Shown here one piece after another: positions 16,392-25,493 of a stretch of DNA of 64,000 bases. The position numbers and the translations under genes were made by a program. Positions within the stretch are counted from its first letter, which is position 1; each line of letters starts with the position of its first letter. A model generated the notes under the pieces. It made no database searches. It was not told the DNA's origin and saw only the letters and a program-made list of their open reading frames with translations. The DNA is from an uncultured Bacteriovorax sp. (GTDB lineage: Bacteria; Bdellovibrionota; Bacteriovoracia; Bacteriovoracales; Bacteriovoracaceae). The DNA lies in contig CAMLMH010000002.1 of NCBI GenBank assembly GCA_946481315.1, positions 1 to 64,000 of the forward strand. The letters run 5' to 3'.

Positions 16392-18686
16392 TCGATTGCG
16401 AACCAGAAATTCTTTTACCAGGGGAAAGACTATCATGCAGATGATGTATGCGGATACCTGTCCTAGAATAGAAATCCAGGCCACTCCCTGAAGCATCTTA
16501 GAGCTGGCAAAAAGCAGTGAACCAAAACCCAGAATGGAAATGAAGGCCCCCAGCTGAATGGCATGAGAGTCCATAGCGGCACTCATAAGGGGTGGGTGAC
16601 CCTCTTTTTCCCGGTGATGAACATGGACACCCATATCGATTCCAGCGGCAAGAACCTGTGGAATCATGGCGACGTTCAGGATGGTAAATGGAACATCTGC
16701 AAGTCCCATCAGGGCGACTAATAAAACAATACAACACACCAGCTGGAATTCTACATAGAGCGCATCTTTTAAATTTTTGAAATCCAGACAAAAAATCAGA
16801 AAAGTACCCAGTAAAAATAAAAGAAGCACCAGTTTTCCGTCCTCAATTATATGGTGAAGAATTTCTGCGAAGACGAGTGTATCTGAGCCGACTTCCATTC
16901 CCGGAAAATTCTTGCGAGCAGCATTGAGTGTTTCAGCATAGCGGGTGATATTTTCATACGTGCCCTGTCGTTCTTTGGGAAAAACAATCAGGATATTTCC
17001 ATCCGGGCCAAAATTATCATTGATAGCTTTGGGAAGCAGTGAACGGTCATATGGAGTTGTATTCATCATGGAAAGTATTTTTTCCCGGGCCAATCCGGAT
17101 TTTTCTTCCAGCTTAACCGGATCGGCCTGCAGGACATAGTCTTTTAACTTAGAGATTCTCTGCGATCGTTTTTGCATATCCTCGGGAACAAGATCATAGA
17201 GTGAAACAACCATATGAACAGTTCGTGCATTTTCTTCACCGCGAAGCCAGTCGCTTAGTTCCTGCACCTGTTCTTTATCACGGGCGAGAATAGCCGATGG
17301 AGAAATGGCACGGCCGAATATGGTATCAGTCATCTGGTTTATTTTCTGCAGTTTTTCGGGGAAGTTGTGCAATTTTTCAAAGTCATACTCAAACCTGGCC
17401 TGAGATAGTCCCCAAATAAGTAAGGGGATCAGAAGAAACAATCCTTTTCGCCAGCTATATCGCACGAAATATTTACCGGGTAAGAAAGTTTTCTGCGTAT
17501 CAGAAGGGGAAGGTGGCAACAAACTGGCCAGGAAAGGAAAACTTAAAAAGAAGACGAGATAGATAACGATAATCCCCATCCCGGCAATAATTCCCAGCTC
17601 TGAAAATCCGCGAAAATCAGAATAGGAAAGAATGAAAAATGAACAGGAGGTCGTCAGGGCAGCGGAAAAAAGGGCCTTGCGTCCCAGATTGAAATAGGTA
17701 TTACGTAGGGCAATTTCTTTACTCGCTCCCTTCTGGCGTTCCTGATAAAAACGACGGATGAGGTGTATACCAAATTCGGCGCCCAGACCGGAGAGGATCG
17801 CAAGCAAAAAACCAGTCAGGATATTGATTTGTCCGATGACCAAAGCTGCAAGGCCTCCGGTCATACACATGGCAATGATGACAAAAAAAGCTGTTGTGAC
17901 GGCGCCGGTAATCGTGCCAAGCCCCCAGATCAACACCAGAGTAATGGCGATATTACTGATCATTCCAGTCTTGGAAATATCACTTTCAAACTGATGTTCT
18001 TCTTCCGCTTTTTCAATGTATCTGCCGGATAAACTATATTCAAATTTTTCAGACTCAGCTAATGCATCAAGTTTTTTTTTGATAGCGGCGGCCAGCACCT
18101 GAGATCTTTTCAAATCGGTTGAATCAAAAACGGGACGAACCAATAGCATGGCATATTTTTTATCCGTCGATAAAAAATAGCGTTCACCACTGGTTTTCTT
18201 TTTTAATTCTTTGAAAAATTCTTTTGCTTCTTTGATTTGCTCTTCATGATCAGACTCATCCACTAACCCCAGACCGGTTGTATCCACCGGAGCATCGGAA
18301 AAAAGAACCTGAGCGTGTTCAGATAATTTTTTGAAATCCCGTTTGGGCATTATGTACAACGCTTTATCCTTCAGGATAAATTCTTCTCTTTCAAAATAAG
18401 TGTATTTGACATCCGGCAGGTGAGTGAGCGCCCGATCAATGGCCGCGAGTTTTCGTTCCGGACTGGTCATGGGGCCGATGAGAACGATGATGTAACCGCC
18501 ACCTCCGACTTTGGCCACAACATGATTCATTTCCCTTATACTTTCACTGTTTTCCGGAAGCAAACCGGCCAGATCCAGGTTAATCCGCAGCTGTCCTGTA
18601 GACTGTATCCCCAGGGCCGCCAGAAAAATAAATAAAAGAGGCGCAATCCAATAGTACTTGAGATTCTTGAGCAGTAACTTTTTCAT
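16374..18686 (-). CDS. RND/MMPL-family exporter (HpnN-like)
   Basis: 770 residues with RND layout: helix 1 (ILLKNLKYYWIAPLLFIFLA region), a large periplasmic loop to about residue 245, five helices with 'GLGAEFGIHLIRRFYQERQ' (the GxxxD-type MMPL signature; Glu in place of Asp), a second loop, then five C-terminal helices with 'VLAAGIDMGVHVHHRE', which keeps the GIDMGVH charged motif for proton coupling. This two-repeat form matches lipid-exporting MMPL/HpnN proteins. Divergent from a MlaC-like and TolC gene, so I infer a lipid or amphiphile export system. No hopanoid biosynthesis gene is in view. Confidence 0.85.
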   Translation of the reverse strand: MKKLLLKNLKYYWIAPLLFIFLAALGIQSTGQLRINLDLAGLLPENSESIREMNHVVAKVGGGGYIIVLIGPMTSPERKLAAIDRALTHLPDVKYTYFEREEFILKDKALYIMPKRDFKKLSEHAQVLFSDAPVDTTGLGLVDESDHEEQIKEAKEFFKELKKKTSGERYFLSTDKKYAMLLVRPVFDSTDLKRSQVLAAAIKKKLDALAESEKFEYSLSGRYIEKAEEEHQFESDISKTGMISNIAITLVLIWGLGTITGAVTTAFFVIIAMCMTGGLAALVIGQINILTGFLLAILSGLGAEFGIHLIRRFYQERQKGASKEIALRNTYFNLGRKALFSAALTTSCSFFILSYSDFRGFSELGIIAGMGIIVIYLVFFLSFPFLASLLPPSPSDTQKTFLPGKYFVRYSWRKGLFLLIPLLIWGLSQARFEYDFEKLHNFPEKLQKINQMTDTIFGRAISPSAILARDKEQVQELSDWLRGEENARTVHMVVSLYDLVPEDMQKRSQRISKLKDYVLQADPVKLEEKSGLAREKILSMMNTTPYDRSLLPKAINDNFGPDGNILIVFPKERQGTYENITRYAETLNAARKNFPGMEVGSDTLVFAEILHHIIEDGKLVLLLFLLGTFLIFCLDFKNLKDALYVEFQLVCCIVLLVALMGLADVPFTILNVAMIPQVLAAGIDMGVHVHHREKEGHPPLMSAAMDSHAIQLGAFISILGFGSLLFASSKMLQGVAWISILGQVSAYIICMIVFPLVKEFLVRNRSLKIR

Positions 18687-18729
18687 AACCAGTATTTAGG
18701 TAATTTATAGTTGTTTGTACATTGAAACA

Positions 18730-18756
18730 TTGACTAAAACGGCAAAAAACTATACT
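18730..18756 (+). promoter_or_regulatory. Candidate sigma-70 promoter for mlaC-like/tolC genes
   Basis: TTGACT at 18730-18735 and TATACT at 18751-18756, 15 bases apart, in the 117-base gap between divergent starts. It is the best -35/-10 pair there; spacing is on the short side. Confidence 0.5.
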
Positions 18757-18803
18757 TCTTGCCCATAACTTTCAGGACTTTTTTTCACAGTGAGATAACC
18801 CCC

Positions 18804-19385
18804 ATGAAAACTAACGTTCATGCATTGCTGGTCGTATTATTTTCTCTTGTTTCAGCAACATCCATGGCCTCGGTCAATCCGGAAGATATAATTCAGGAAA
18901 TCTTTGCCAAAACGGCCAGTGAAAATTTGCTGAACAATAAAGCTAAACGTATTGAAGTAGAATCACTGATTGATTTTAATGAAATGTCCCGCAGTATACT
19001 CGCCTCAGAGTACGCTAAACTTCCGGCAGCTGAGATCAAATGGTTTGAGTCGACAATCAAAGAAATTATTACTGGCTCTGTTTATCCGTCCGCACCTAAA
19101 TTTCTGGATAAAGTCAAAATCTCTTATAAAAAAACTCAGCAGCTAAGCGAGGAAAAAGCAAAAGTCTTCTCCAGCGTGAATAAGAAAGGCGATATTGTCG
19201 ATGTCGATTACGTATTGAAGAAAATCGGTCAGAACTGGAAAGTCGTGGATGTCGCCATTGATGATGAATCCTGGGTTCAGACAATCAATGAAAAGGTCCA
19301 GAAGACAATCAAAGAAAAGGGCTGGAGAGGACTTAAGGATCTGCTTTCAAAGAGAGTAGCGGAACTCAAATCCTCCAAATCATAA
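18804..19385 (+). CDS. MlaC/Ttg2D-family periplasmic lipid-binding protein
   Basis: 193 residues from Met at 18804; the longer frame from 18759 would prepend a non-signal stretch. The signal peptide (VHALLVVLFSLVSATSMAS) is followed by the MlaC/Tol_Tol_Ttg2 fold: 'LIDFNEMSRSIL' (family DF..m....LG), 'FESTIKEIITGSVY', 'VDYVLKKIGQNWKVVDVAIDDESW'. The family carries phospholipids, or hopanoids in HpnM, across the periplasm. The next gene (TolC) begins on the base after its stop, and an MMPL gene is divergent. The MlaA/MlaFED partners are not in this window. Confidence 0.85.
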   Translation: MKTNVHALLVVLFSLVSATSMASVNPEDIIQEIFAKTASENLLNNKAKRIEVESLIDFNEMSRSILASEYAKLPAAEIKWFESTIKEIITGSVYPSAPKFLDKVKISYKKTQQLSEEKAKVFSSVNKKGDIVDVDYVLKKIGQNWKVVDVAIDDESWVQTINEKVQKTIKEKGWRGLKDLLSKRVAELKSSKS

Positions 19386-20690
19386 ATGGGTCTCTTTTTA
19401 AGCTTATTTTTTAGTTTTTCTCTGCAGGCTAAAGTCCTTACTTTAAAAGACGCCTTGTTGCTTGCTGAAAAACAAAATGCAGAAGTAAGGACCGAATCCT
19501 TTAAGGCGGCCATAGCAGCTACGGATGCTGATTTAATCAGGGGTGAAATTGGTCCAAAGATTAATGCACTGGCCGGCGTCGGTCCCATCAATTCAAAACG
19601 CGGAAATATTTTTGGGTACACTGATGAAAATAGCTGGGGCCCCCAATGGGTTGCTTCAATTGAAGCTAAGATCCCTCTTGTTGTTTGGGGCCGGAGTGAT
19701 AACCTGCAACAGGCCGTGCAGCTAAATACGGAAATCAGTCAACAGGATCACATTAAAAAACAGCAGGAAATTCGTTTTAAAGTCAAAGAAGCTTACTGGG
19801 GTTGGCAATATGCTCTTTCACTTAAAGATTTCGTCAGTACTACACAGAGTGATCTGGACGAGGCCATAAAAATACTTGAAAAGAAAAATAGTAAAAAAGA
19901 AGATCTGCTCCGGCTGGAGGTATTTAAATATCAGGTGCAGGAAAAACTCATCCAGATTCAAAAAAGCCTGAGACTGGCCGAAATGGGCGTAAGCTTTTAT
20001 ACCGGCGAAAAACCGGAAGCAGACAAAAAACCGCTGGAGAACGAACGCGAATGGATTGAAATGGATAAACGCGAGCTTAAAGAGCTGGAGTATTACATGG
20101 AGCGCATGCAAAAACATGCGCCCGATCTGCAAAAAGTGGCCCGGGGGATTCAAGCAAAAAATCAACTTCTTCTCAGTGAAAAAAAATCCCAGTATCCTGT
20201 GCTGGGTGCGCTCATTAAATATGATTTTGCCAAAACCGCTCAAAGAGACGCTCAGAAAAATCCCTACATTTTCGACCGTTACAATCAAAGTGTTCTGGCA
20301 GCAGGTGTAGGACTTACCTGGGATATTGATTTTGGTGTAAAGAAATCCAAGCAGGACAAACTAGTTTTAGAAATGGCCGAGCTTCAATCAAAAGAGCATT
20401 TTGCTTCTGAAGGACTTAAGGTTCTTGTTCAGAAGGCCTATATGGAAGTACTGGAAGCTGAGGGGAGGGCCGAAAGTCTGCAAAAAGCCTATCGCGCTGC
20501 TAAGAAATGGCTGACAAACATGGAGACCTCGGTGGGATTAGGTTTAACTCCACCAAAAGAAATTATTGATGCCTATACAACCCGCGCTCTGGTTTTTAAG
20601 GACTATTACGAAGCCCTCTACCATTATCAACTAGCATGGGCCCGCTTATCGGAAATTTGCGGAATCGAGGTCGATCCCCTACTGCAATGA
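19386..20690 (+). CDS. TolC-family outer membrane channel protein
   Basis: 434 residues. Short signal peptide (GLFLSLFFSFSLQAK), then two long helical hairpin repeats typical of outer membrane efflux proteins: 'LTLKDALLLAEKQNAEV' at the start of repeat 1 and 'VGLGLTPPKEIIDAYTTRA' near the end of repeat 2. A beta stretch 'GVGLTWDIDFGVKKSK' is one of the barrel segments. Start ATG abuts the previous stop (TAAATG), so translation is coupled. Provides the outer-membrane exit in the MMPL-MlaC-TolC locus (inference). Confidence 0.87.
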   Translation: MGLFLSLFFSFSLQAKVLTLKDALLLAEKQNAEVRTESFKAAIAATDADLIRGEIGPKINALAGVGPINSKRGNIFGYTDENSWGPQWVASIEAKIPLVVWGRSDNLQQAVQLNTEISQQDHIKKQQEIRFKVKEAYWGWQYALSLKDFVSTTQSDLDEAIKILEKKNSKKEDLLRLEVFKYQVQEKLIQIQKSLRLAEMGVSFYTGEKPEADKKPLENEREWIEMDKRELKELEYYMERMQKHAPDLQKVARGIQAKNQLLLSEKKSQYPVLGALIKYDFAKTAQRDAQKNPYIFDRYNQSVLAAGVGLTWDIDFGVKKSKQDKLVLEMAELQSKEHFASEGLKVLVQKAYMEVLEAEGRAESLQKAYRAAKKWLTNMETSVGLGLTPPKEIIDAYTTRALVFKDYYEALYHYQLAWARLSEICGIEVDPLLQ

Positions 20691-20754
20691 TTCACTGCCT
20701 CTTTGTTGCAACTTGCCGATACTATTAAAAAAAGATATGGTGAATGTTGGAGCA

Positions 20755-22320
20755 ATGGGCGTGAACACAGACTCTTCTCAAAAAATAAGTGTGACAAAAA
20801 TTAACGACGAAGTTTTTCGCCGGCTGGTAGATGCTGTCGCTGATTACGCCATCTTTGTCATGGACAAGAACGGAATTATTCTCACATGGAATAAGGGTGC
20901 CGAACGCATGAAGGGTTACCAGGCCCATGAAATCATCGGTAAAAGTTTTAAATTGTTTTATACACCCGATAACATTCTTCGCAATCATCCAGATCATGAG
21001 CTGCAGATTGCTGAACGAGAAGGTCGTTATGAAGAAGAGGGTTGGCGAATAAAAAAAGACGGTCGCCGCTTCTGGGCGAGTGTTTTGATAACGAGACTCA
21101 ATGATGCCGATGGAAGTTTTATTGGTTTTTCAAAAATAACCCGAGACCTGACAGAGCGAAAAGAGGCTGAAGAAAAACTGAGAAATAGTGAAGAGCGCTT
21201 CAGGACTCTGGTTAATAACGTTGAAGACTACGCTATAATTACACTGGATCTCGACGGAAGAGTGACCAGCTGGAACGCAGGCGCAGAAAAGATAAAAGGT
21301 TTCCGGGCAGACGAAATAATCGGACAGCATTTTCGTACATTTTATTCAGAAGAGGACCGTGCTGCCGGGAAACCTGAGCGCGAGTTATTTGAATGCAGAA
21401 ATAAAGGACGATTTGAAGATGAAGGCTGGAGAGTGCGCAAAGACGGTTCACGTTTCTGGGCCAATGTGATTGTGACTGCACTTCGAAACAGCAGTGGCGA
21501 AATCACAGCATTTTCTAAAATCACCCGAGACCTGACAGAGCGGATGCAGTCCGAAGAAGCCTTGCGACTCACCAATGCCAGCCTGGAAGAAAAAGTCAGT
21601 CACCGTACAGCGGAACTAGAAAGAGCTCTTTCGGCTAAGGATCAGTTTTTATCAATTGCTTCCCATGAACTCAACACGCCGCTGACCACACTTAAAATGC
21701 AAATTCAAATTCGGCTGAAAAAACTGCAGTCGGAAAACGAGATTCTCGATCGTGAAGTTTTAAAGAAAATGTACGGTGATGATTTAAGACAAATTAATCG
21801 TCTCGTGACTTTAGTTGAGGATATTCTGGAAATCTCCCGGATAAACACCGGAAAATTTCTGCTGAAAAAGAAAGAAGTCGATCTTTGTGATGTGGCCAAA
21901 ACCATCGCCGCCCAATTTGCACCGCAGTTTGAGAGGGCCAATGTACAGCTCGATCTCATACTCCCCACAGTCAAACTCGTTGGTGTCTGGGATGCTTTCC
22001 GCATCGAACAGGTCATCAGCAATTTGCTTTCCAATGCCTTTAAATATGGCTCCGGCAATCCGGTTAAAATTGTTCTGGAAAAGCAGGAAGACATTGCAGT
22101 TTTAAAAATTATTGACCAGGGAATTGGAATCCAGGCACACGATAGGGAAAGAATATTTGGTCAGTTTGAACGGGCCATTGCTGCTTCAGAAATCAGCGGA
22201 ATGGGCCTTGGACTGTACATTTCCAAGCAAATCATTGATGCTCATAATGGAACAATTAAAGTGGAAAGCGCTTTGGGTAAAGGATCAACCTTTACAGTTT
22301 GTCTTCCATTGGAAAATTAA
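20755..22320 (+). CDS. PAS-PAS sensor histidine kinase
   Basis: About 521 residues; start is uncertain (ATG 20737, ATG 20755 or GTG 20761 share a GGAG). Two PAS/PAC units of near-identical pattern: 'YAIFVMDKNGIILTWNKGAE' and 'YAIITLDLDGRVTSWNAGAE', each ending 'FSKITRDLTER'. HisKA with H in 'IASHELNTPLTTLKMQ', N-box 'ISNLLSNAFKYG', G1 'DQGIG', G2 'GMGLGLYISKQI'. No membrane helix, so cytosolic. PAS with W-N-x-GAE pattern resembles bacteriophytochrome-linked sensors; ligand unknown. No response regulator is adjacent. Confidence 0.88.
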   Translation: MGVNTDSSQKISVTKINDEVFRRLVDAVADYAIFVMDKNGIILTWNKGAERMKGYQAHEIIGKSFKLFYTPDNILRNHPDHELQIAEREGRYEEEGWRIKKDGRRFWASVLITRLNDADGSFIGFSKITRDLTERKEAEEKLRNSEERFRTLVNNVEDYAIITLDLDGRVTSWNAGAEKIKGFRADEIIGQHFRTFYSEEDRAAGKPERELFECRNKGRFEDEGWRVRKDGSRFWANVIVTALRNSSGEITAFSKITRDLTERMQSEEALRLTNASLEEKVSHRTAELERALSAKDQFLSIASHELNTPLTTLKMQIQIRLKKLQSENEILDREVLKKMYGDDLRQINRLVTLVEDILEISRINTGKFLLKKKEVDLCDVAKTIAAQFAPQFERANVQLDLILPTVKLVGVWDAFRIEQVISNLLSNAFKYGSGNPVKIVLEKQEDIAVLKIIDQGIGIQAHDRERIFGQFERAIAASEISGMGLGLYISKQIIDAHNGTIKVESALGKGSTFTVCLPLEN

Positions 22321-22321
22321 C

Positions 22322-22741
22322 ATGACACCAACTCTGATTTATTATCCCTGTCTGGCCTTAATGGTCTTAACCTTCATCGTTTTCTCCATCATGGGTTATT
22401 TAAGACTTACTGAAATTAATTCAGGCCGGGTCAATGCCCGCTATTTCAAAACTTACGAAGGCACTCATGATCTTCCCAGAAAAATGGTCCAGGCTTCGCG
22501 GAATTTTTCCAACTTACTGGAAGTGCCAACACTATTTTATGTAATCTGTCTTTTTGCGCTTTTTACCAATAATGTCGACCAACTCATGCTGACTCTTGCA
22601 TGGTTTTATGTGGGCTTCAGGATCATTCATTCCATTATTCACATTACTGTAAACAAAATTCTTCTTCGTATGACTAGCTATGCGATCAGCTGGCTGATCC
22701 TTCTAATCATGGCCGTGCGTCTTGGTATCGCCCTCGCTTAG
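22322..22741 (+). CDS. MAPEG-family membrane protein
   Basis: 139 residues starting one base after the kinase stop. Four predicted helices with the MAPEG signature: 'NARYFKTYEGTHDLPRKMVQASRNFSN' region (R-x-x-x-N-x-x-E) followed by 'EVPTLFYVICLFAL', then 'WFYVGFRIIHSIIHI'. Inner-membrane protein; bacterial MAPEGs may act on glutathione or lipid peroxides, unproven here. It lies in the same transcription unit as the kinase. Confidence 0.85.
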   Translation: MTPTLIYYPCLALMVLTFIVFSIMGYLRLTEINSGRVNARYFKTYEGTHDLPRKMVQASRNFSNLLEVPTLFYVICLFALFTNNVDQLMLTLAWFYVGFRIIHSIIHITVNKILLRMTSYAISWLILLIMAVRLGIALA

Positions 22742-22756
22742 TTATACAAATGGACC

Positions 22757-23500
22757 ATGGAGTCCGCAAAACCAATAATTGTCGGAACAGCTTCCTGGAG
22801 CATTCCTTCTTTTTTTCAGGATCAGTTTCCTCCGGGGCAGATGATGCTGGAGCGGTACTCTCGCGTTTTTCCCGGCGTGGAAATAAACTCCTCCTTTTAT
22901 AATTTTCACCGGCCGGAAACTTTTAGGAAATGGTCGGATTTAACTCCAGAGCATTTTCAGTTTTCAATAAAACTGCACAAAGATTTCACCCATCAGCGGG
23001 AATTGTTTTTTGATCATGGCCGGCTCAGGGAATTTATTGAGTCCGTAAAATATCTTGGGAACAAATGGAAAGTTTTACTTGTTCAGCTTCCACCTAAACT
23101 GGAATTTAATCAGCAGCAGTTTTGTAAACTGATCACAACTATCCGCAAAAAATATCGGCAGACCATTGTCATCGAACCCCGACATGAGTCCTGGAACACG
23201 CGAGAAGCTCAGTATGTTTTCCGGGATAATCGGCTAAGCCTGGTTGTGGCCGATCCGGAAAAAGTCACCGGGAATGACTTTTGTGAAACAGCTGGAGGAC
23301 TTCGTTATTTTCGCCTGCATGGCAGCCCGGAACTTTATCGCAGCTCATATCATCCATACATGCTGGAACTACTGGCGAACTTTATCACAGAAGACAAACG
23401 TCCTGCATGGTGCATTTTTGATAACACGGCAAGTGGCAATGCTGTAATAAATGCTCTTACTTTTCAGCGATATCTGCAGGCGAGTTCTTTGCAATCTTAA
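22757..23500 (+). CDS. DUF72 (YecE-like) protein
   Basis: 247 residues. TIM-barrel DUF72 pattern: 'GTASWSIPSFFQDQFPP', 'EINSSFYNF', 'WSDLTPEHFQFSIKLHKDFTH', 'LLVQLPPKL', 'IEPRHESW' and 'FDNTASGNAV'. The function of the family is not established. Same-strand gap to the MAPEG gene is only 15 bases, suggesting an operon. Confidence 0.9.
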   Translation: MESAKPIIVGTASWSIPSFFQDQFPPGQMMLERYSRVFPGVEINSSFYNFHRPETFRKWSDLTPEHFQFSIKLHKDFTHQRELFFDHGRLREFIESVKYLGNKWKVLLVQLPPKLEFNQQQFCKLITTIRKKYRQTIVIEPRHESWNTREAQYVFRDNRLSLVVADPEKVTGNDFCETAGGLRYFRLHGSPELYRSSYHPYMLELLANFITEDKRPAWCIFDNTASGNAVINALTFQRYLQASSLQS

Positions 23501-23549
23501 TATTGAGTCTTCATTAATAAACGGAAGTCATCGTTACAAGGATACTGCA

Positions 23550-24593
23550 ATGAAAAATAAAGGAATTTTGCCACTGCTTATGTTTTACCTGGTTTTAACA
23601 CTGGTGAATAATAAAATTTATGCAGACAACAAAGCTTCTGAACCTAATGCGGAAATGAATAAAGTCCTTCAGGAAATGGAAGCAAAAAAAATAAAACCGA
23701 TAGAATCACTAAAGCCCAAAGAAGCCCGTAAACAACCGCTCGTCTCTGATGCTGTTGAGTCTCTGATGAAGAAAGAAAAAATAAAACCACAAAATTCCAG
23801 AGTCACTGAAGAGACGATTCAGGTGGATGGAGCTGCAGGAAAAATCCCGGCTACCGTTTATGCTCCTCCGGGTAAAGATATTAAACCTATTGTCGTTTAT
23901 TTCCATGGCGGAGGTTTTGTCCTGGCGGAAAATGAAGATTATGAAGCCACCCCAAAATCTCTTGCAGAAAAAACCAATGCCATATTTGTATCAGTTGAAT
24001 ACAGAAAAGCTCCCGAACATAAATTCCCGGCCGCTCATGAAGATGCATTCGCCGCTTACAAGTGGGTACTGGCAAATGCCGGAGCTCTTGGTGGTGACCC
24101 TAAAAAGGTAGCTGTCGCCGGTGAAAGTGCCGGAGGAAACCTGGCCCTTAACGTCGCCATACGTGCCCGGGATGAAAAAATTCAGGTTCCCGTTCATCAG
24201 TTGATTGTCTATCCGATTGCAGGCAACTATATGCGGACGAACTCCTATAAAGAAAATGCCAATGCAAAACCACTTAGTCGTGGGATGATGGAATGGTTTT
24301 TTGCCAATACCTTTAATGATCCATCCGAAGCTAAGGATCAGCGAATCAACTTATTAACTGCAAATTTCCTGAGTCTGGCACCCACAACTATTATTACTGC
24401 AGAAATCGACCCGCTTCGTTCAGAGGGCCGGGAATTGGCAGAAAAAATGCGGGAACAAAATGTGGATGTTGAATACAAACATTACAAGGGAGTCACTCAC
24501 GAGTTCTTTGGTATGGCGCCTGTGCTTCAGGAAGCCAGAAATGCCCAGGATTTTGCCGCCAAAGAGATGAAAAAGGCATTTAAGAGATTGTAA
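23550..24593 (+). CDS. Secreted alpha/beta hydrolase, hormone-sensitive-lipase family esterase
   Basis: 347 residues from Met 23550 (AAGGATACTGCA upstream), which exposes a signal peptide ILPLLMFYLVLTLVNNKIYA. Catalytic features are complete: oxyanion 'FHGGGFVLA', nucleophile 'VAGESAGGNLA', acid 'AEIDPLRSEG', and His in 'YKGVTHEFFG'. It belongs to bacterial family IV esterases. A 60-residue lysine-rich spacer separates the signal from the fold. Probably hydrolyses short acyl esters in the periplasm or outside the cell. Confidence 0.9.
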   Translation: MKNKGILPLLMFYLVLTLVNNKIYADNKASEPNAEMNKVLQEMEAKKIKPIESLKPKEARKQPLVSDAVESLMKKEKIKPQNSRVTEETIQVDGAAGKIPATVYAPPGKDIKPIVVYFHGGGFVLAENEDYEATPKSLAEKTNAIFVSVEYRKAPEHKFPAAHEDAFAAYKWVLANAGALGGDPKKVAVAGESAGGNLALNVAIRARDEKIQVPVHQLIVYPIAGNYMRTNSYKENANAKPLSRGMMEWFFANTFNDPSEAKDQRINLLTANFLSLAPTTIITAEIDPLRSEGRELAEKMREQNVDVEYKHYKGVTHEFFGMAPVLQEARNAQDFAAKEMKKAFKRL

Positions 24594-24638
24594 AATTTGT
24601 CCGGCAAAAGGCATAATAGAACCATTAAAGGAGATATT

Positions 24639-24941
24639 ATGGCCTATGAAATGATTGTCGGAATGCAGATTGAGAACCCGGAATTATATCAGGATTATCG
24701 GACAGCAATGAAGCCATTGCTGGAGAGTTTTGGCGGTGGTTTCCGTTATGATTTCTGGATTAAGGAAGTTTTGAAAAATGAATCAGATAAAAAAATGAAC
24801 CGCGTTTTTGCCATCTACTGCCGGAACAAAGAGAGTATGGATGAATTCTTTGCTGATCCCGAATACAAAAAAATTAAACAGAAATATTTTGAAGCAGCTG
24901 TGAGTGAAGTTACGATTATTTCTGCCTATGAAAGAAGTTAG
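24639..24941 (+). CDS. DUF1330-like ferredoxin-fold protein
   Basis: 100 residues, start set by TTAAAGGAGATATT before the ATG at 24639. The chain has a dimeric alpha/beta-barrel look: 'YEMIVGMQIENPELYQDYRTA' then 'RVFAIYCRNKESMDEFFADPEYKKIK', as in DUF1330/EthD-like proteins. Function unknown. Its stop is adjacent to the convergent DUF924 gene. Confidence 0.7.
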   Translation: MAYEMIVGMQIENPELYQDYRTAMKPLLESFGGGFRYDFWIKEVLKNESDKKMNRVFAIYCRNKESMDEFFADPEYKKIKQKYFEAAVSEVTIISAYERS

Positions 24942-25481
24942 TTAAAAACCAACCGGATTTTCACGTAAGAATTCTTCCTCTTCCGGAGTCGAGACTCTTC
25001 CTAAAATGCGGTTGCGATGTGGATACCGTCCGAAGCGATCAATAATTTTTTTATGAGCAATTTCATACTCAAGGTTATATTCCATTCCCGGTTCCGAGAA
25101 ATATTTTATCGCCAGCTCATGAATAACCCGGGATTCACTGTGCATAAAAGGCATATAAATGAATTGTTTATATATCGGGTCCAGCTCTTTGGCCTGATGA
25201 TTGTCAATCGCTTCTTGTGCAAGAACCAGGGCCATTGAATCATACAAATAGGCCTTGGGTTCATCCCGGTAAATATTGCGGGAGAACTGATCAATCAGCA
25301 AAATTTCGGCCAGCCGGCCCATGATTGATGTCCTCCAGTGAGCAAGTTCACCTTTTACGGCACAATCGTGAACAGCAATAAATTTTTCCACCATCGCAAG
25401 ATCGAGCTGATCATTTTTTTTGTACCATTCATTCGGAGTCAGTTTTTCAAACCAGAAATCGATAATGTCATTGTACTGCAT
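24942..25481 (-). CDS. DUF924 protein
   Basis: 179 residues. Family motifs: 'IIDFWFEKLTPNEWYKKNDQL', 'WRTSIMGRLAEILLIDQFSR', 'FIYMPFMHSES' and 'FGRYPHRNRILGR'. All-helical, TPR-like. Role in cells is not established. It follows aspA by 12 bases and is likely co-transcribed. Confidence 0.9.
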   Translation of the reverse strand: MQYNDIIDFWFEKLTPNEWYKKNDQLDLAMVEKFIAVHDCAVKGELAHWRTSIMGRLAEILLIDQFSRNIYRDEPKAYLYDSMALVLAQEAIDNHQAKELDPIYKQFIYMPFMHSESRVIHELAIKYFSEPGMEYNLEYEIAHKKIIDRFGRYPHRNRILGRVSTPEEEEFLRENPVGF

Positions 25482-25493
25482 GCAAGCCTCGAT

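Noticed and set aside
20713..20754. TTG start for the histidine kinase
   Set aside because: No ribosome site and the extra residues are not PAS-like; a downstream ATG or GTG behind GGAG is more plausible.
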